Notes: generated from the sequence alone by a model not told the origin. Positions 1-5,499 are shown, counted from the stretch's first letter. The stretch: DNA of 11,594 bases from Acetobacteraceae bacterium (GCA_030044345.1 JASHVY010000224.1:1-11594), one strand, 5' to 3'. Numbers and translations: made by a program.

Positions 1-92
1 CTCTCGATCAAATTTGTTATCATATGTGGACGGCTCCCGCCTGCGAAGGACTCGAGAGCAGTGGTGGCAATGGCTGTCGATCGGCCCTTTAA

Positions 93-334
93 GGAACCTC
101 TGAACCAGTCCCTCTCGACACGGACACGGATCGATCGATAGGAGGTGTGGCGCAGCAACAGAGTTGGCTGAGATGCGGCAACTGACCCTGGCAAGCGTCA
201 GCTTCGACAAGCGCAGCAAGCAAACCCATCGTGCCCGGTTCTTGGCAGAGATGGATCGGGTGGTGCCGTGGCGGGAGTTGTGCGCGGTGGTTTGGCCGTT
301 CTACCCCAAGGCCGGACCTGGCCGGCCGCCGGAG
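93..334 (+). mobile_element. IS5-family insertion sequence, left-end fragment
   Basis: The transposase N-terminus begins at 173. About 80 bases upstream, at 93-111, is a GGAACCTCTGAACCAGTCC block that reads like the terminal inverted repeat of IS5-family (IS1031-like) elements. That match is recalled, not computed. No reverse-complement partner of this end occurs anywhere in the window, so the right end is absent. Similarity to the transposase stops near 334, where the reading frame passes straight into unrelated sequence. This is therefore a deletion remnant, not a mobile copy. TTAA-like bases (89-92) precede the putative end, but no duplicated target can be shown. Confidence 0.6.
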
Positions 335-367
335 ATCGATCACGAGGAGGGCGACGAGGCGAAGTGA
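173..367 (+). pseudogene. IS5-family transposase, N-terminal fragment fused to the tail of another frame
   Basis: The frame opens at ATG 173 (in-frame TTG at 164) and ends at TGA 365-367. Residues 1-54 carry the typical IS5-family opening: MRQLTLA, then FLAEMDRVVPWRELC, then PFYPKAGPGRPP. A full transposase of this family has roughly 300 or more residues, and the DDE catalytic region is entirely missing. After the GRPP motif the last 11 codons are an acidic tail (EIDHEEGDEAK) unlike the family. I read this tail as the 3' end of a pre-existing gene joined at about 334. The TGA overlaps the next frame's GTG in a GTGA arrangement, which supports the tail belonging to the original phage-style gene cluster. 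No transposition activity is expected. Confidence 0.75.
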
Positions 368-621
368 ACGGCGAGTAGAGAGAGGAAGCGCCGGCCGAAG
401 AGCTGGCCGAGCAGATCGGCGAGCTGATCGAAGCTCATGACCAGATGGATGCGCTCGTCGCGTTGCTGCGCGTCGTGATCGAAATTCTGATCTGGCACCC
501 GAACGGACAGTTCCTCGCGCGACAGGCTGCGACCGATTTGCTCTCCGCCGTCTCTCCGGAGTTGCGGCATGTCCTGACCGAGCCGCATTCGAATGTGGAG
601 ATCGCGATTCGAGTGCGGTGA
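364..621 (+). pseudogene. Small phage-like gene interrupted by an amber codon at codon 5
   Basis: A GTG at 364 follows a GAGGAGGG purine stretch (about 342-349) and overlaps the preceding stop by four bases. The frame reads V-N-G-E, then TAG (376-378), then 80 further sense codons to TGA 619-621. Without the TAG it would encode about 85 residues: an acidic amphipathic start (EEAPAEELAEQIGELIEAHD), then a hydrophobic stretch (ALVALLRVVIEILIW), then an alpha-helical C-terminus. The codon use and composition look coding. The only start after the TAG is ATG 445, which would give a 58-residue protein. I do not recognise the family. The four-base overlaps on both sides suggest it was translationally coupled in a phage or prophage operon. 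A C-to-T change of a CAG (Gln) codon would explain the stop, but this is inference. Confidence 0.5.
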
Positions 622-905
622 CAGGCCCCGCCCGATCTGCTACCCGAATCGGGATGCCTAAGCCCCCCGTGAACCATGCCCACCAGCGTCGCGGCGGCCG
701 GCCCATGGCGTTGCGTCATCCGAAGGTCCGAGAGCGGTTCCTTGCCGCGCTGATGGAGAGTGGATGCGTCACCTATGCCGCGCATTGGGCGGGCGTGGCG
801 CGGAAGACGGCCTATCGCCATCGCGAGCGGTTCCGCCTGTTCGCCGCCGAGTGGGACGCGGCGCTTGATGAACACGAGAAGCGCGAGCTCACGTCCGTCT
901 GGTAG
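618..905 (+). CDS. Phage-type helix-turn-helix protein, probably truncated
   Basis: GTG 618 overlaps the previous stop in a GTGA arrangement; ATG 654 is an alternative start. The 95-residue product has a Gly-Arg-rich linker (HQRRGGRP, residues about 22-29) and then a helical domain. In that domain the block ALMESGCVTYAAHWAGVARK followed by TAYRHRERFRLFAAEWDAALD matches the first helix-turn-helix of small-terminase-like phage proteins as I know them: a 'G.V..AA..AGV.R.TAY.WR' pattern, then 'F...W..A'. Such proteins normally continue for tens of residues more. Here the frame meets TAG 903-905 and then runs, still in frame, into sequence of a different character (RRLGELMAAQRETVGLA). I infer a deletion fusion near 890-905. 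It may be non-functional. Family assignment is moderate and truncation is likely. Confidence 0.5.
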   Translation: MTGPARSATRIGMPKPPVNHAHQRRGGRPMALRHPKVRERFLAALMESGCVTYAAHWAGVARKTAYRHRERFRLFAAEWDAALDEHEKRELTSVW

Positions 906-974
906 CACCGGGCCACCCGCCGGCTCGGCGAGCTCATGGCCGCGCAGCGGGAGACCGTGGGGCTGGCACCCGCC

Positions 975-1028
975 GGGCGTCCTTCCGAAAGAATTGGGTC
1001 GAAAACGGACCCGATTTCTCGGACGCCC
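975..1028. repeat. Long imperfect inverted repeat inside the phage remnant
   Basis: The arm starting GGGCGTCC at 975 pairs with GGACGCCC at 1021-1028. The inner arm GGGTC (996-1000) pairs with GACCC (1008-1012). Between them CCGAAAGAATT faces GATTTCTCGG with one unpaired base, one G-T pair and a 4-base bulge (CCTT) on the left. The loop is about seven bases (GAAAACG). A transcript would form a hairpin of about 20 pairs inside coding-like sequence. Confidence 0.75.
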
Positions 1029-1074
1029 ACCCTCGCCGAAGCCGGGATCAACAAGCACCTGGCTGATCGCGCAG

Positions 1075-1100
1075 GAAAACCGGCAAATTTGCCGGTTTTC
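1075..1100. repeat. Perfect 26-bp palindrome
   Basis: GAAAACCGGCAAA (1075-1087) is followed directly by its exact reverse complement TTTGCCGGTTTTC (1088-1100), with no mismatch and no spacer. It lies in frame between the LADRA motif and TAG 1101 of the phage remnant and would encode about nine residues there. A 13-bp arm with no spacer is very unlikely by chance, so it is probably an inserted or slippage-made palindrome. Confidence 0.9.
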
Positions 1101-1172
1101 TAGGCCATTGCGCCGGCGATCGACACGAAGATCGCGGATCAGGAGGAGTTCGTGGGGTGGTGGGATGAAAAT

Positions 1173-1194
1173 GTTCACCGAAAGGGCGGTGAAC
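1173..1194. repeat. Hairpin-forming inverted repeat
   Basis: GTTCACCG (1173-1180) and CGGTGAAC (1187-1194) are exact reverse complements around a six-base loop AAAGGG. It lies in the coding-like remnant just after the WWDENV motif. Confidence 0.7.
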
Positions 1195-1387
1195 GGTGGA
1201 TTGATAACGCGGAACGCGGTGATCAAGGCATTCTCGTTAACAATGCCGAAGAGCTGACCAACATCACCCAGCAGCAAGTCTCCCGCTGGCGCAAATGGTT
1301 GCGAAGGAGCGAGCTGGCGGCGATCCACGAGGCCCTCGCGCCGGCGGAGAAGGAAGCGGCGAAGGAACGCAAACAGACCGGCCGTCC

Positions 1388-1412
1388 ACCATCGGGAAAA
1401 TTTCCCGATGGT
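1388..1412. repeat. Perfect palindrome, 12-bp arms around one base
   Basis: ACCATCGGGAAA (1388-1399), one A (1400), then TTTCCCGATGGT (1401-1412). The 25-bp length is not a multiple of three. The recognisable protein reading frame changes phase across or just after this site, so insertion or repair here may have caused the frameshift. Its A/T core flanked by G/C arms resembles the palindrome at 1075-1100. Confidence 0.85.
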
Positions 1413-1482
1413 CAGGCGGCCACCTGCTCGCCGAGACGGAGAAGGCGAAGGGGGCGCAAGGTAGCGGCAGTAATCAGCACCA

Positions 1483-1509
1483 GGTGCGGTCGCATCGTGA
1501 AACCGCACC
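1483..1509. repeat. Inverted repeat, 8-bp arms
   Basis: GGTGCGGT (1483-1490) and ACCGCACC (1502-1509) pair around an 11-base loop. This is weaker than the neighbouring palindromes, but it falls in the same 540-base cluster. Confidence 0.5.
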
Positions 1510-1674
1510 ATCGCGCCTGAAAGATTTCGGCATCTCCAAGACCCAATCCTCCCGCATGACTGTTGCATATTCGCCTTGGATGCACGATCCTGAAGCTTAG
1601 GCGTCGTCCAATCCTGGGAACCTCGGATCGATGCGCTACGATACTGTTTTCAACGACATTGGGGGGATCAGAAT

Positions 1675-2100
1675 TTGAGTGCCATTCACAGAAATGTATA
1701 CCCGGCGTTTATCTTACTCGCCATGTTTGCACCCAATATTGCGGCTGCCGATGTGTGGCATGGGCAGATTCGGTGCGTGGTGGTGCCCGGCTTGACCACC
1801 AAGCCGCTCGTTGGCGATTTCGAGATGAGCACGAATGGAACTCGCCTCACCTATTCGCGGCCCGTGCACAAAGCCGACTTGGCCTCGCTCTCCGGAGTGG
1901 CGGAAAGTGGAGAAGGAATCCTAGCCGGAAATGTCATCAAGTTGCAGGGCGGCGCGGCCGGTAAAGGATACAGCTATACGGCGATCTATCAGGGCCGAAT
2001 CGAGGGTGGTTACGCAAATCTCGCTGGCGAGCAGGTCTGGACCACTTCGAATTTACCCAAGCCGTTCCATCGGGCCTGCCACGTCACGTTGACACACTAG
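1675..2100 (+). CDS. Small secreted protein of unknown function
   Basis: The 141-residue product starts at TTG 1675, seven bases after a GGGGGA ribosome-binding site (1662-1667). No ATG start fits this frame upstream of the signal sequence, so TTG decides the start. Residues 1-25 form a clear signal peptide: a short polar N-terminus with R6, a hydrophobic core (AFILLAMFAP) and an AAA cleavage site before DVW. The mature part is about 116 residues and looks beta-rich (WHGQIRCVV, GLTTKPLVGDFEMS, GYSYTAIYQGRIEGGYANL, GEQVWTT). Single Cys residues near both ends, C34 and C135, could form a disulfide in the periplasm. I recall similar small 'hypothetical' exported proteins in alphaproteobacteria but no named domain. 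It stands alone, and its TAG stop lies inside the CTAG target of the following element. There is no sign of frame damage. Confidence 0.8.
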   Translation: MSAIHRNVYPAFILLAMFAPNIAAADVWHGQIRCVVVPGLTTKPLVGDFEMSTNGTRLTYSRPVHKADLASLSGVAESGEGILAGNVIKLQGGAAGKGYSYTAIYQGRIEGGYANLAGEQVWTTSNLPKPFHRACHVTLTH

Positions 2101-2436
2101 CATTACAGCTGTGATTTTCGTTTCATGCGTAGTTTCTGTGCGAGCGCCTGATGTGCACGGCGCCAAAGTGACCATGCGATGACGTGCGCGGGCCTGATAC
2201 GTCGCTGCGCAAGCCGCAGAGCTATCGTCCGGATTTCCTGGATCGACTATCGGATGAGGGTCGGCGGCTTGTGGTTGCCGCTCGCTTCGTTTTTTTGGTG
2301 CCGGCTGGTTTGCTTGAAGCTTGTTCGCCTGGTGACGGATCGCGGCCATCATGACCCGGCCGAGACTTCTGAATCATGGTCACCCATAGATTCAGACGCC
2401 CAGGCGTTTCGCAATAGAAAAATCACCACTGTAATG
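2101..2436. mobile_element. MITE-like element with 18-bp TIRs and CTAG target duplication
   Basis: The left end CATTACAGCTGTGATTTT (2101-2118) and the right end AAAATCACCACTGTAATG (2419-2436) are inverted repeats identical at 16 of 18 positions. Each end is flanked outwardly by CTAG (2097-2100 and 2437-2440), consistent with a four-base target duplication. Similarity continues inward with an indel: TTTCTGTGCGAGCGCCTG at 2133-2150 resembles the reverse complement of 2401-2420. At 336 bp, with no protein I recognise on either strand, it looks non-autonomous. IS5-family elements are known to favour CTAG-like targets, but these ends do not match the IS5 fragment at 93, so the mobilising transposase is unknown. 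It accounts for most of the 513-base gap between genes at 2101-2613. Confidence 0.7.
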
Positions 2437-2440
2437 CTAG

Positions 2441-2494
2441 GGCGGGGATGCGTTCACTCGCGCTCCCCCATCCCGCTCCGGGTCTTTTGTTTTC
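2441..2494 (+). terminator. Likely rho-independent terminator of the secreted-protein gene, displaced by the insertion
   Basis: A GC-rich hairpin (GGCGGGGATG at 2441-2450 against CATCCCGC at 2469-2476, with one bulged G) is followed by a T-rich run at 2483-2494. Removing the element and one CTAG would place this hairpin immediately after the stop at 2098-2100. That suggests it is the native terminator of that gene. The loop is long (18 bases, with possible inner pairing), so confidence is moderate. Confidence 0.4.
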
Positions 2495-2613
2495 TCGCGT
2501 GATTCAGACCTCCGACGATCCCCCCCTTCGGTCATCGCGCTCCAGACCCGTGGTTGTCCTGGCCTTGGGCGACTGCAATGCTGGCGGCTTCACCAGATCT
2601 TGGGGGAACCGGA

Positions 2614-3309
2614 ATGGCGGAGAGAGACTTCACGCGCGCGGATCTCGAGCGGCTCAGGGAATGGGACACGCCGACCATCTGCAATGCGCTCGAGCTGGTG
2701 GTGCCAGAGCGCCGGGCAATCGGCTTCACGGTCGAGCCGATGGTGGCCGCCGATCGCACACTGAAGCCGATCGTCGGCCTCGCGCGTGTCGGCACGATCC
2801 GTGCCAAGGAGCCGCCACGCGGAAAGGTCGCGAACCGGCTCGACTGGTATGACTATGTCGCGGACGCCGCGCTGCCGACAGTGGTGGTGTTGCAGGATAT
2901 CGACGACCGGCCAGGTTATGGCGCCTTCTGGGGTGAGGTGCAGTCCACGGTGCACAAGGCGCTCGGCACGCTCGGCTGCGTCACCAACGGCTCGTTCCGG
3001 GATTGCGACATGCTTGCCCCGGGGTTCCAGATCATCGGCAGCCGCATCGGCCCGAGCCATGCGCATGTGCATCTCGTCGATCTCGGCAAGCCGGTGAATG
3101 TCTGCGGCATGCAGGCCGCGCATGACGACGTGATCCATGCCGATTTCCATGGCGCGGTGGTGATTCCGGCCGAGGCGGTGAAAAAGATCCCGGATGCGGT
3201 CGCGCTCATTGCCCGACGCGAGAAAGTGATCCTGGATGTCTGCGCCGATCCTGGCTTCACGCCGGCCAAGCTCCGCGAAGCCGTGCGGCGTGCCGGCGAG
3301 ATTCATTGA
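2614..3309 (+). CDS. RraA-family protein (HMG/CHA-aldolase-like)
   Basis: ATG 2614 follows GGGGGAA (2602-2608) at good spacing; the open frame extends upstream to 2554 but without family similarity. The 231-residue product has the RraA/dimethylmenaquinone-methyltransferase-like fold signature. It opens with DTPTICNALE (18-27), then FWGEVQSTVHKALGTLGCV (105-123), then NGSFRD (125-130) with the conserved Arg129-Asp130 pair that binds substrate and divalent metal in 4-hydroxy-4-methyl-2-oxoglutarate aldolases, and ends with HADFHGAVVIP (175-185). Family members cleave 4-hydroxy-2-oxo acids to pyruvate in the cytoplasm. Some are instead RNase E regulators, but the Arg-Asp pair and the catabolic context argue for an enzyme. 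The substrate is unknown. It is the first gene of a pair with the gene at 3360. A weak TTGTCC/TGCAAT promoter may lie at 2552-2579. Confidence 0.85.
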   Translation: MAERDFTRADLERLREWDTPTICNALELVVPERRAIGFTVEPMVAADRTLKPIVGLARVGTIRAKEPPRGKVANRLDWYDYVADAALPTVVVLQDIDDRPGYGAFWGEVQSTVHKALGTLGCVTNGSFRDCDMLAPGFQIIGSRIGPSHAHVHLVDLGKPVNVCGMQAAHDDVIHADFHGAVVIPAEAVKKIPDAVALIARREKVILDVCADPGFTPAKLREAVRRAGEIH

Positions 3310-3340
3310 TTTGTTGGAGATTTGTCAGGGATTTGTCGGG
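3308..3340 (+). repeat. Three tandem 11-bp repeats in the RraA/SMP-30 intergenic gap
   Basis: The units GATTTGTTGGA (3308-3318), GATTTGTCAGG (3319-3329) and GATTTGTCGGG (3330-3340) follow each other without spacers. They overlap the last bases of the upstream stop codon and end eight bases before the ribosome-binding site of the next gene. The period is close to one helical turn. This could be a protein- or RNA-binding array or simple slippage; nothing in the sequence decides. Confidence 0.75.
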
Positions 3341-3359
3341 AAAGGCGTGGAGGAATCCG

Positions 3360-4298
3360 ATGTGGGAACCGAATCAGCGTTACCCGGATGCGGCCATCGA
3401 GATATTGGATGCTTCCTTTGCGAAGTACCGCCTGCCGCTTGCCTCGATCGAGCGGCTCGCCACCGGATGCCGTTGGGCCGAGGGGCCCGTCTGGTTCGGC
3501 GATGGGCGCTATCTGCTGTGGAGCGATCTTCCGAACAACCGCATCCTGAAATGGGAGGAGGAGACCGGCGCGGTCGGCATCTTCCGCAAGCCCTCCCACA
3601 ATGCCAATGGCAATACGCGCGACCGGCAGGGCCGGCTGGTTACCTGCGAGCATGACGCGCGGCGGGTGACGCGCACCGAATATGACGGCACGATCACCGT
3701 GCTGATGGACCGCTTCGAAGGCAAGAGGCTCAATTCGCCGAACGATGTCGTGGTCAAGTCCGACGGCTCGGTCTGGTTCACCGATCCGGCCTTCGGCATC
3801 CTCGGCTATTACGAGGGGCATCGGGCGCCGCAGGAGCTGCCGACCAATCTCTATCGGCTCGAGCCCGAAACGGGGGAGGCGTCGGTGGTCGCGGCCGACG
3901 TGATCGCGCCCAATGGCCTCTGCTTCTCACCTGACGAGAAGCTCCTCTACGTCGTCGAATCGCGCTCGACCCCGCGCCACATCCTTGCCTTCGACGTGAG
4001 CGCCAGCGGCAAGCAGCTTGCCAATAAGCGCATCCTCATCGATGCCGGGCCGGACGGCACGCCCGACGGCATGCGCTGCGACGTGGACGGCAATATCTGG
4101 GCAGGCTGGGGCATGACGGAGGCGCTTGACGGCGTGCGCATCTTCAACCCGGAGGGACGGCCGATCGGCCACATCCACTTGCCCGAGCGTTGCGCCAATC
4201 TCTGCTTCGGCGGCCTCCACCGCAACCGGCTGATGACGGCGGCAAGCCACTCGGTCTATTCGCTTTACGTCAATACCCAAGGCGCTCCGGGCGGTTGA
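3360..4298 (+). CDS. SMP-30/gluconolactonase/LRE-family hydrolase
   Basis: ATG 3360 is preceded by TGGAGG (3348-3353). The frame stays open upstream to a TTG at 3306, but that stretch lies over the 11-bp repeats and has no family similarity. The 312-residue product is a six-bladed beta-propeller of the SMP-30 lactonase family. Probable metal ligands are Glu41 in AEGPVW, Asn128 in NSPNDVVV, Asn185 in IAPNGLCFS and Asp236 in TPDGMRCDVDGN, matching the Glu/Asn/Asn/Asp set known for the family. No signal peptide is seen, so it is likely cytoplasmic. Such enzymes open sugar-acid lactones in non-phosphorylating sugar catabolism. The gene lies 50 bases after the RraA-like gene on the same strand, so an operon is likely. 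Together they could process a lactone to an aldonate and later a hydroxy-keto acid, but the substrate is inference. Confidence 0.88.
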   Translation: MWEPNQRYPDAAIEILDASFAKYRLPLASIERLATGCRWAEGPVWFGDGRYLLWSDLPNNRILKWEEETGAVGIFRKPSHNANGNTRDRQGRLVTCEHDARRVTRTEYDGTITVLMDRFEGKRLNSPNDVVVKSDGSVWFTDPAFGILGYYEGHRAPQELPTNLYRLEPETGEASVVAADVIAPNGLCFSPDEKLLYVVESRSTPRHILAFDVSASGKQLANKRILIDAGPDGTPDGMRCDVDGNIWAGWGMTEALDGVRIFNPEGRPIGHIHLPERCANLCFGGLHRNRLMTAASHSVYSLYVNTQGAPGG

Positions 4299-4308
4299 AC
4301 GCACCGCC
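4290..4308. terminator. Small hairpin at the convergent 3' ends
   Basis: GGCGGT (4290-4295) pairs with ACCGCC (4303-4308) around seven bases that include the TGA of the SMP-30 gene. There is no T-run on either side, so intrinsic termination is doubtful. It is the only structure in the 14-base gap between the two convergent genes. Confidence 0.2.
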
Positions 4309-4312
4309 GGAT

Positions 4313-5275
4313 CTAGCGCCTGAGCACCAGCGCGGCCGAGCCGAGCATCAGACTCATGCCGATGACCTCGCCCACATCAACCTTCTCGCCGAAGAGCAGC
4401 ACCGCAAAGACCACGCCCACCACCGGACAGATGAAGGCATAGCTTCCAGTGCGGCCGACACCCCAGTCACGCACCAGGAAGAAATAAATGAGCGTCGCCC
4501 CGAGCGAGCCCGGCAGCAGGAGATAGAGCCAGGCACAGAAGGCCGGCCAGCCCCAATGTCCCGCCAGCGCCGCTCCCGACCCGGGCTCGAAGGCGAGCGA
4601 GGCGCCGAAGAGGAGAAACCCACCGATGCTGTTGCTGAGCGCGGCCATCTCGCCCGGCGTCAGCGTCCGCATCAGCGGCCGGGCCAGGACCGAGCCCATC
4701 GAATAGGAGAGGCAACCGACGATCACGCCTCCCGCACCGGCCAGCTCGGGCCAGCCGAGCCGCCCCGCGAGCGCCTTCTGCCCGAACAGCATCACCGTCC
4801 CCACCGCGCCCAGCGCCAGTGCCCCGAGTCGTCGGCGGGTGAATCGTTCCTGTCCCATCATCGCGCTGAACCCGATGAGAGAGACGGGTGTCAGCGCCGA
4901 GCTGATCACAGTGGCAAGCCCCGCCGGCACGTAGCGCAAGCCGTAAAGCTGCGTCACCTGGTTGAGCGCGACCATCAGCACGGAGACCAAGAGCAGGCGC
5001 GGCCATGCCCAGGCCGGCACGCTGACGCGCTGCCCTCTGGTCCAGCGCCAGCAAAGCAGGACGATCCCCGCGACACCGTAGCGTGCCCCGGCGAAGAAGC
5101 CGGGTGGCACGCTCGTCACGCCCACCTTCATGGCGAGCCACGTGGTGCCCCAGACGAAGCAGAGAAAGGCAAACATCGCCCGCTGCCGGGCAAGCACCGT
5201 GTCCGGCGCGGTGCCGCGGGCCACCAAGCTCAGGCCGGCCGGGGAAAACCCTGCCGGTGCCTTGCGCAAAATCAT
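4313..5275 (-). CDS. DMT-superfamily (EamA) permease
   Basis: The product is an integral inner-membrane protein with about ten hydrophobic helices arranged as two EamA repeats. The first helix is AMFAFLCFVWGTTWLAMKVG, a typical family opening. Later signatures include LNQVTQLYGLRYVPAGLATV and, in the second half, LLPGSLGATLIYFFLVRDWG followed by the conserved PVVGVVFAVLLFGE end. Such proteins export small metabolites or amino acids; the substrate is unknown. The start is uncertain. ATG 5275 (used here) gives 320 residues but lacks a ribosome-binding site. GTG 5197 fits the usual family length best. TTG 5323 has an AGGA nine bases upstream but adds 49 unconserved residues. It converges with the SMP-30 gene (14-base gap) and diverges from the desaturase gene. 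Confidence 0.85.
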   Translation of the reverse strand: MILRKAPAGFSPAGLSLVARGTAPDTVLARQRAMFAFLCFVWGTTWLAMKVGVTSVPPGFFAGARYGVAGIVLLCWRWTRGQRVSVPAWAWPRLLLVSVLMVALNQVTQLYGLRYVPAGLATVISSALTPVSLIGFSAMMGQERFTRRRLGALALGAVGTVMLFGQKALAGRLGWPELAGAGGVIVGCLSYSMGSVLARPLMRTLTPGEMAALSNSIGGFLLFGASLAFEPGSGAALAGHWGWPAFCAWLYLLLPGSLGATLIYFFLVRDWGVGRTGSYAFICPVVGVVFAVLLFGEKVDVGEVIGMSLMLGSAALVLRR

Positions 5276-5333
5276 CGGGAGAACGCTCGGACCAAACTCT
5301 CCGCATGGCGCGGTCGTTTGCAATAGGTAACAT

Positions 5334-5367
5334 CCTGATCGTGGCGGAGCGAAGGCAAGAGATCAGG
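5334..5367. promoter_or_regulatory. Inverted repeat upstream of the permease gene
   Basis: CCTGATC (5334-5340) and GATCAGG (5361-5367) are exact inverted repeats 20 bases apart. They lie between the permease and desaturase genes. They could be paired half-sites of an operator, but chance is not excluded for 7-bp arms. Confidence 0.25.
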
Positions 5368-5408
5368 CCTGCAATGCAATTCCAGCCGGTGGAGCCAGGC
5401 TTGGCCGA

Positions 5409-5438
5409 TTCGGCGCCGAAGCGTCCGGCTGCTATAGT
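5409..5438 (+). promoter_or_regulatory. Putative desaturase promoter with palindromic operator
   Basis: TATAGT (5433-5438) matches the -10 consensus at five of six positions. It is preceded at -35 distance by a perfect 12-bp palindrome TTCGGCGCCGAA (5409-5420) in place of a good -35 box. This arrangement would suit a repressor or activator binding over the -35 region. The predicted leader is about 55 bases to ATG 5500. The promoter call rests on consensus only. Confidence 0.4.
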
Positions 5439-5499
5439 CCTGCCTCGGAGCAGCCCCGCCTCGCTCGTCGGCTGGCTGCGACGCGACAGGATCTGAATC

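Larger units (their letters stand above)
906..1556 (+). pseudogene. Remnant of a phage-type DNA-binding/methyltransferase-associated protein
   Basis: The same frame as the upstream HTH gene continues after TAG 903 and shows recognisable segments in order: RATRRLGELMAAQRETVGLA, then PTLAEAGINKHLADRA, TAG 1101-1103, then EEFVGWWDENVHRKGG, then NNAEELTNITQQQVSRWRKW. Near 1388-1425 the reading frame shifts from phase 3 to phase 2, where LLAETEKAKGA and LKDFGISKTQSSR follow. Similarity then stops abruptly at about 1556, just after SSR. These blocks recall proteins found beside or fused to phage ParB-like and Dam-type methyltransferase domains in alphaproteobacteria, and the 'ITQQQVSRWR' part looks like a DNA-binding helix. 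The exact family is from memory. Two ambers, a frameshift and a missing end make it a pseudogene. Five inverted repeats lie inside it, one spanning the frameshift. Confidence 0.6.

Noticed and set aside
1..92. Open frame from the left edge to 139 as a gene end
   Set aside because: The translation is not recognisable and runs straight through the putative IS end. There is too little sequence to support a call.
435..1568. A 377-codon open frame on the minus strand across the phage remnant
   Set aside because: The forward strand carries recognisable protein blocks here. The antisense translation has no recognisable domain and a Pro/Arg-rich composition typical of shadow frames in GC-rich DNA.
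2101..2436. Coding genes inside the MITE-like element
   Set aside because: The frames on both strands are short, unrecognisable and run across the element's ends.
2554..2613. Upstream in-frame start for the RraA-like gene
   Set aside because: The added residues are not family-like, while ATG 2614 has GGGGGAA at proper spacing.
3306..3359. TTG 3306 as the start of the SMP-30 gene
   Set aside because: The extra 18 residues lie over the tandem repeats and lack family similarity. ATG 3360 has a good ribosome-binding site.
4190..5326. A 378-codon forward frame opposite the permease gene
   Set aside because: It is hydrophilic, His/Arg/Pro-rich and antisense to a clear EamA permease, so it is a shadow.
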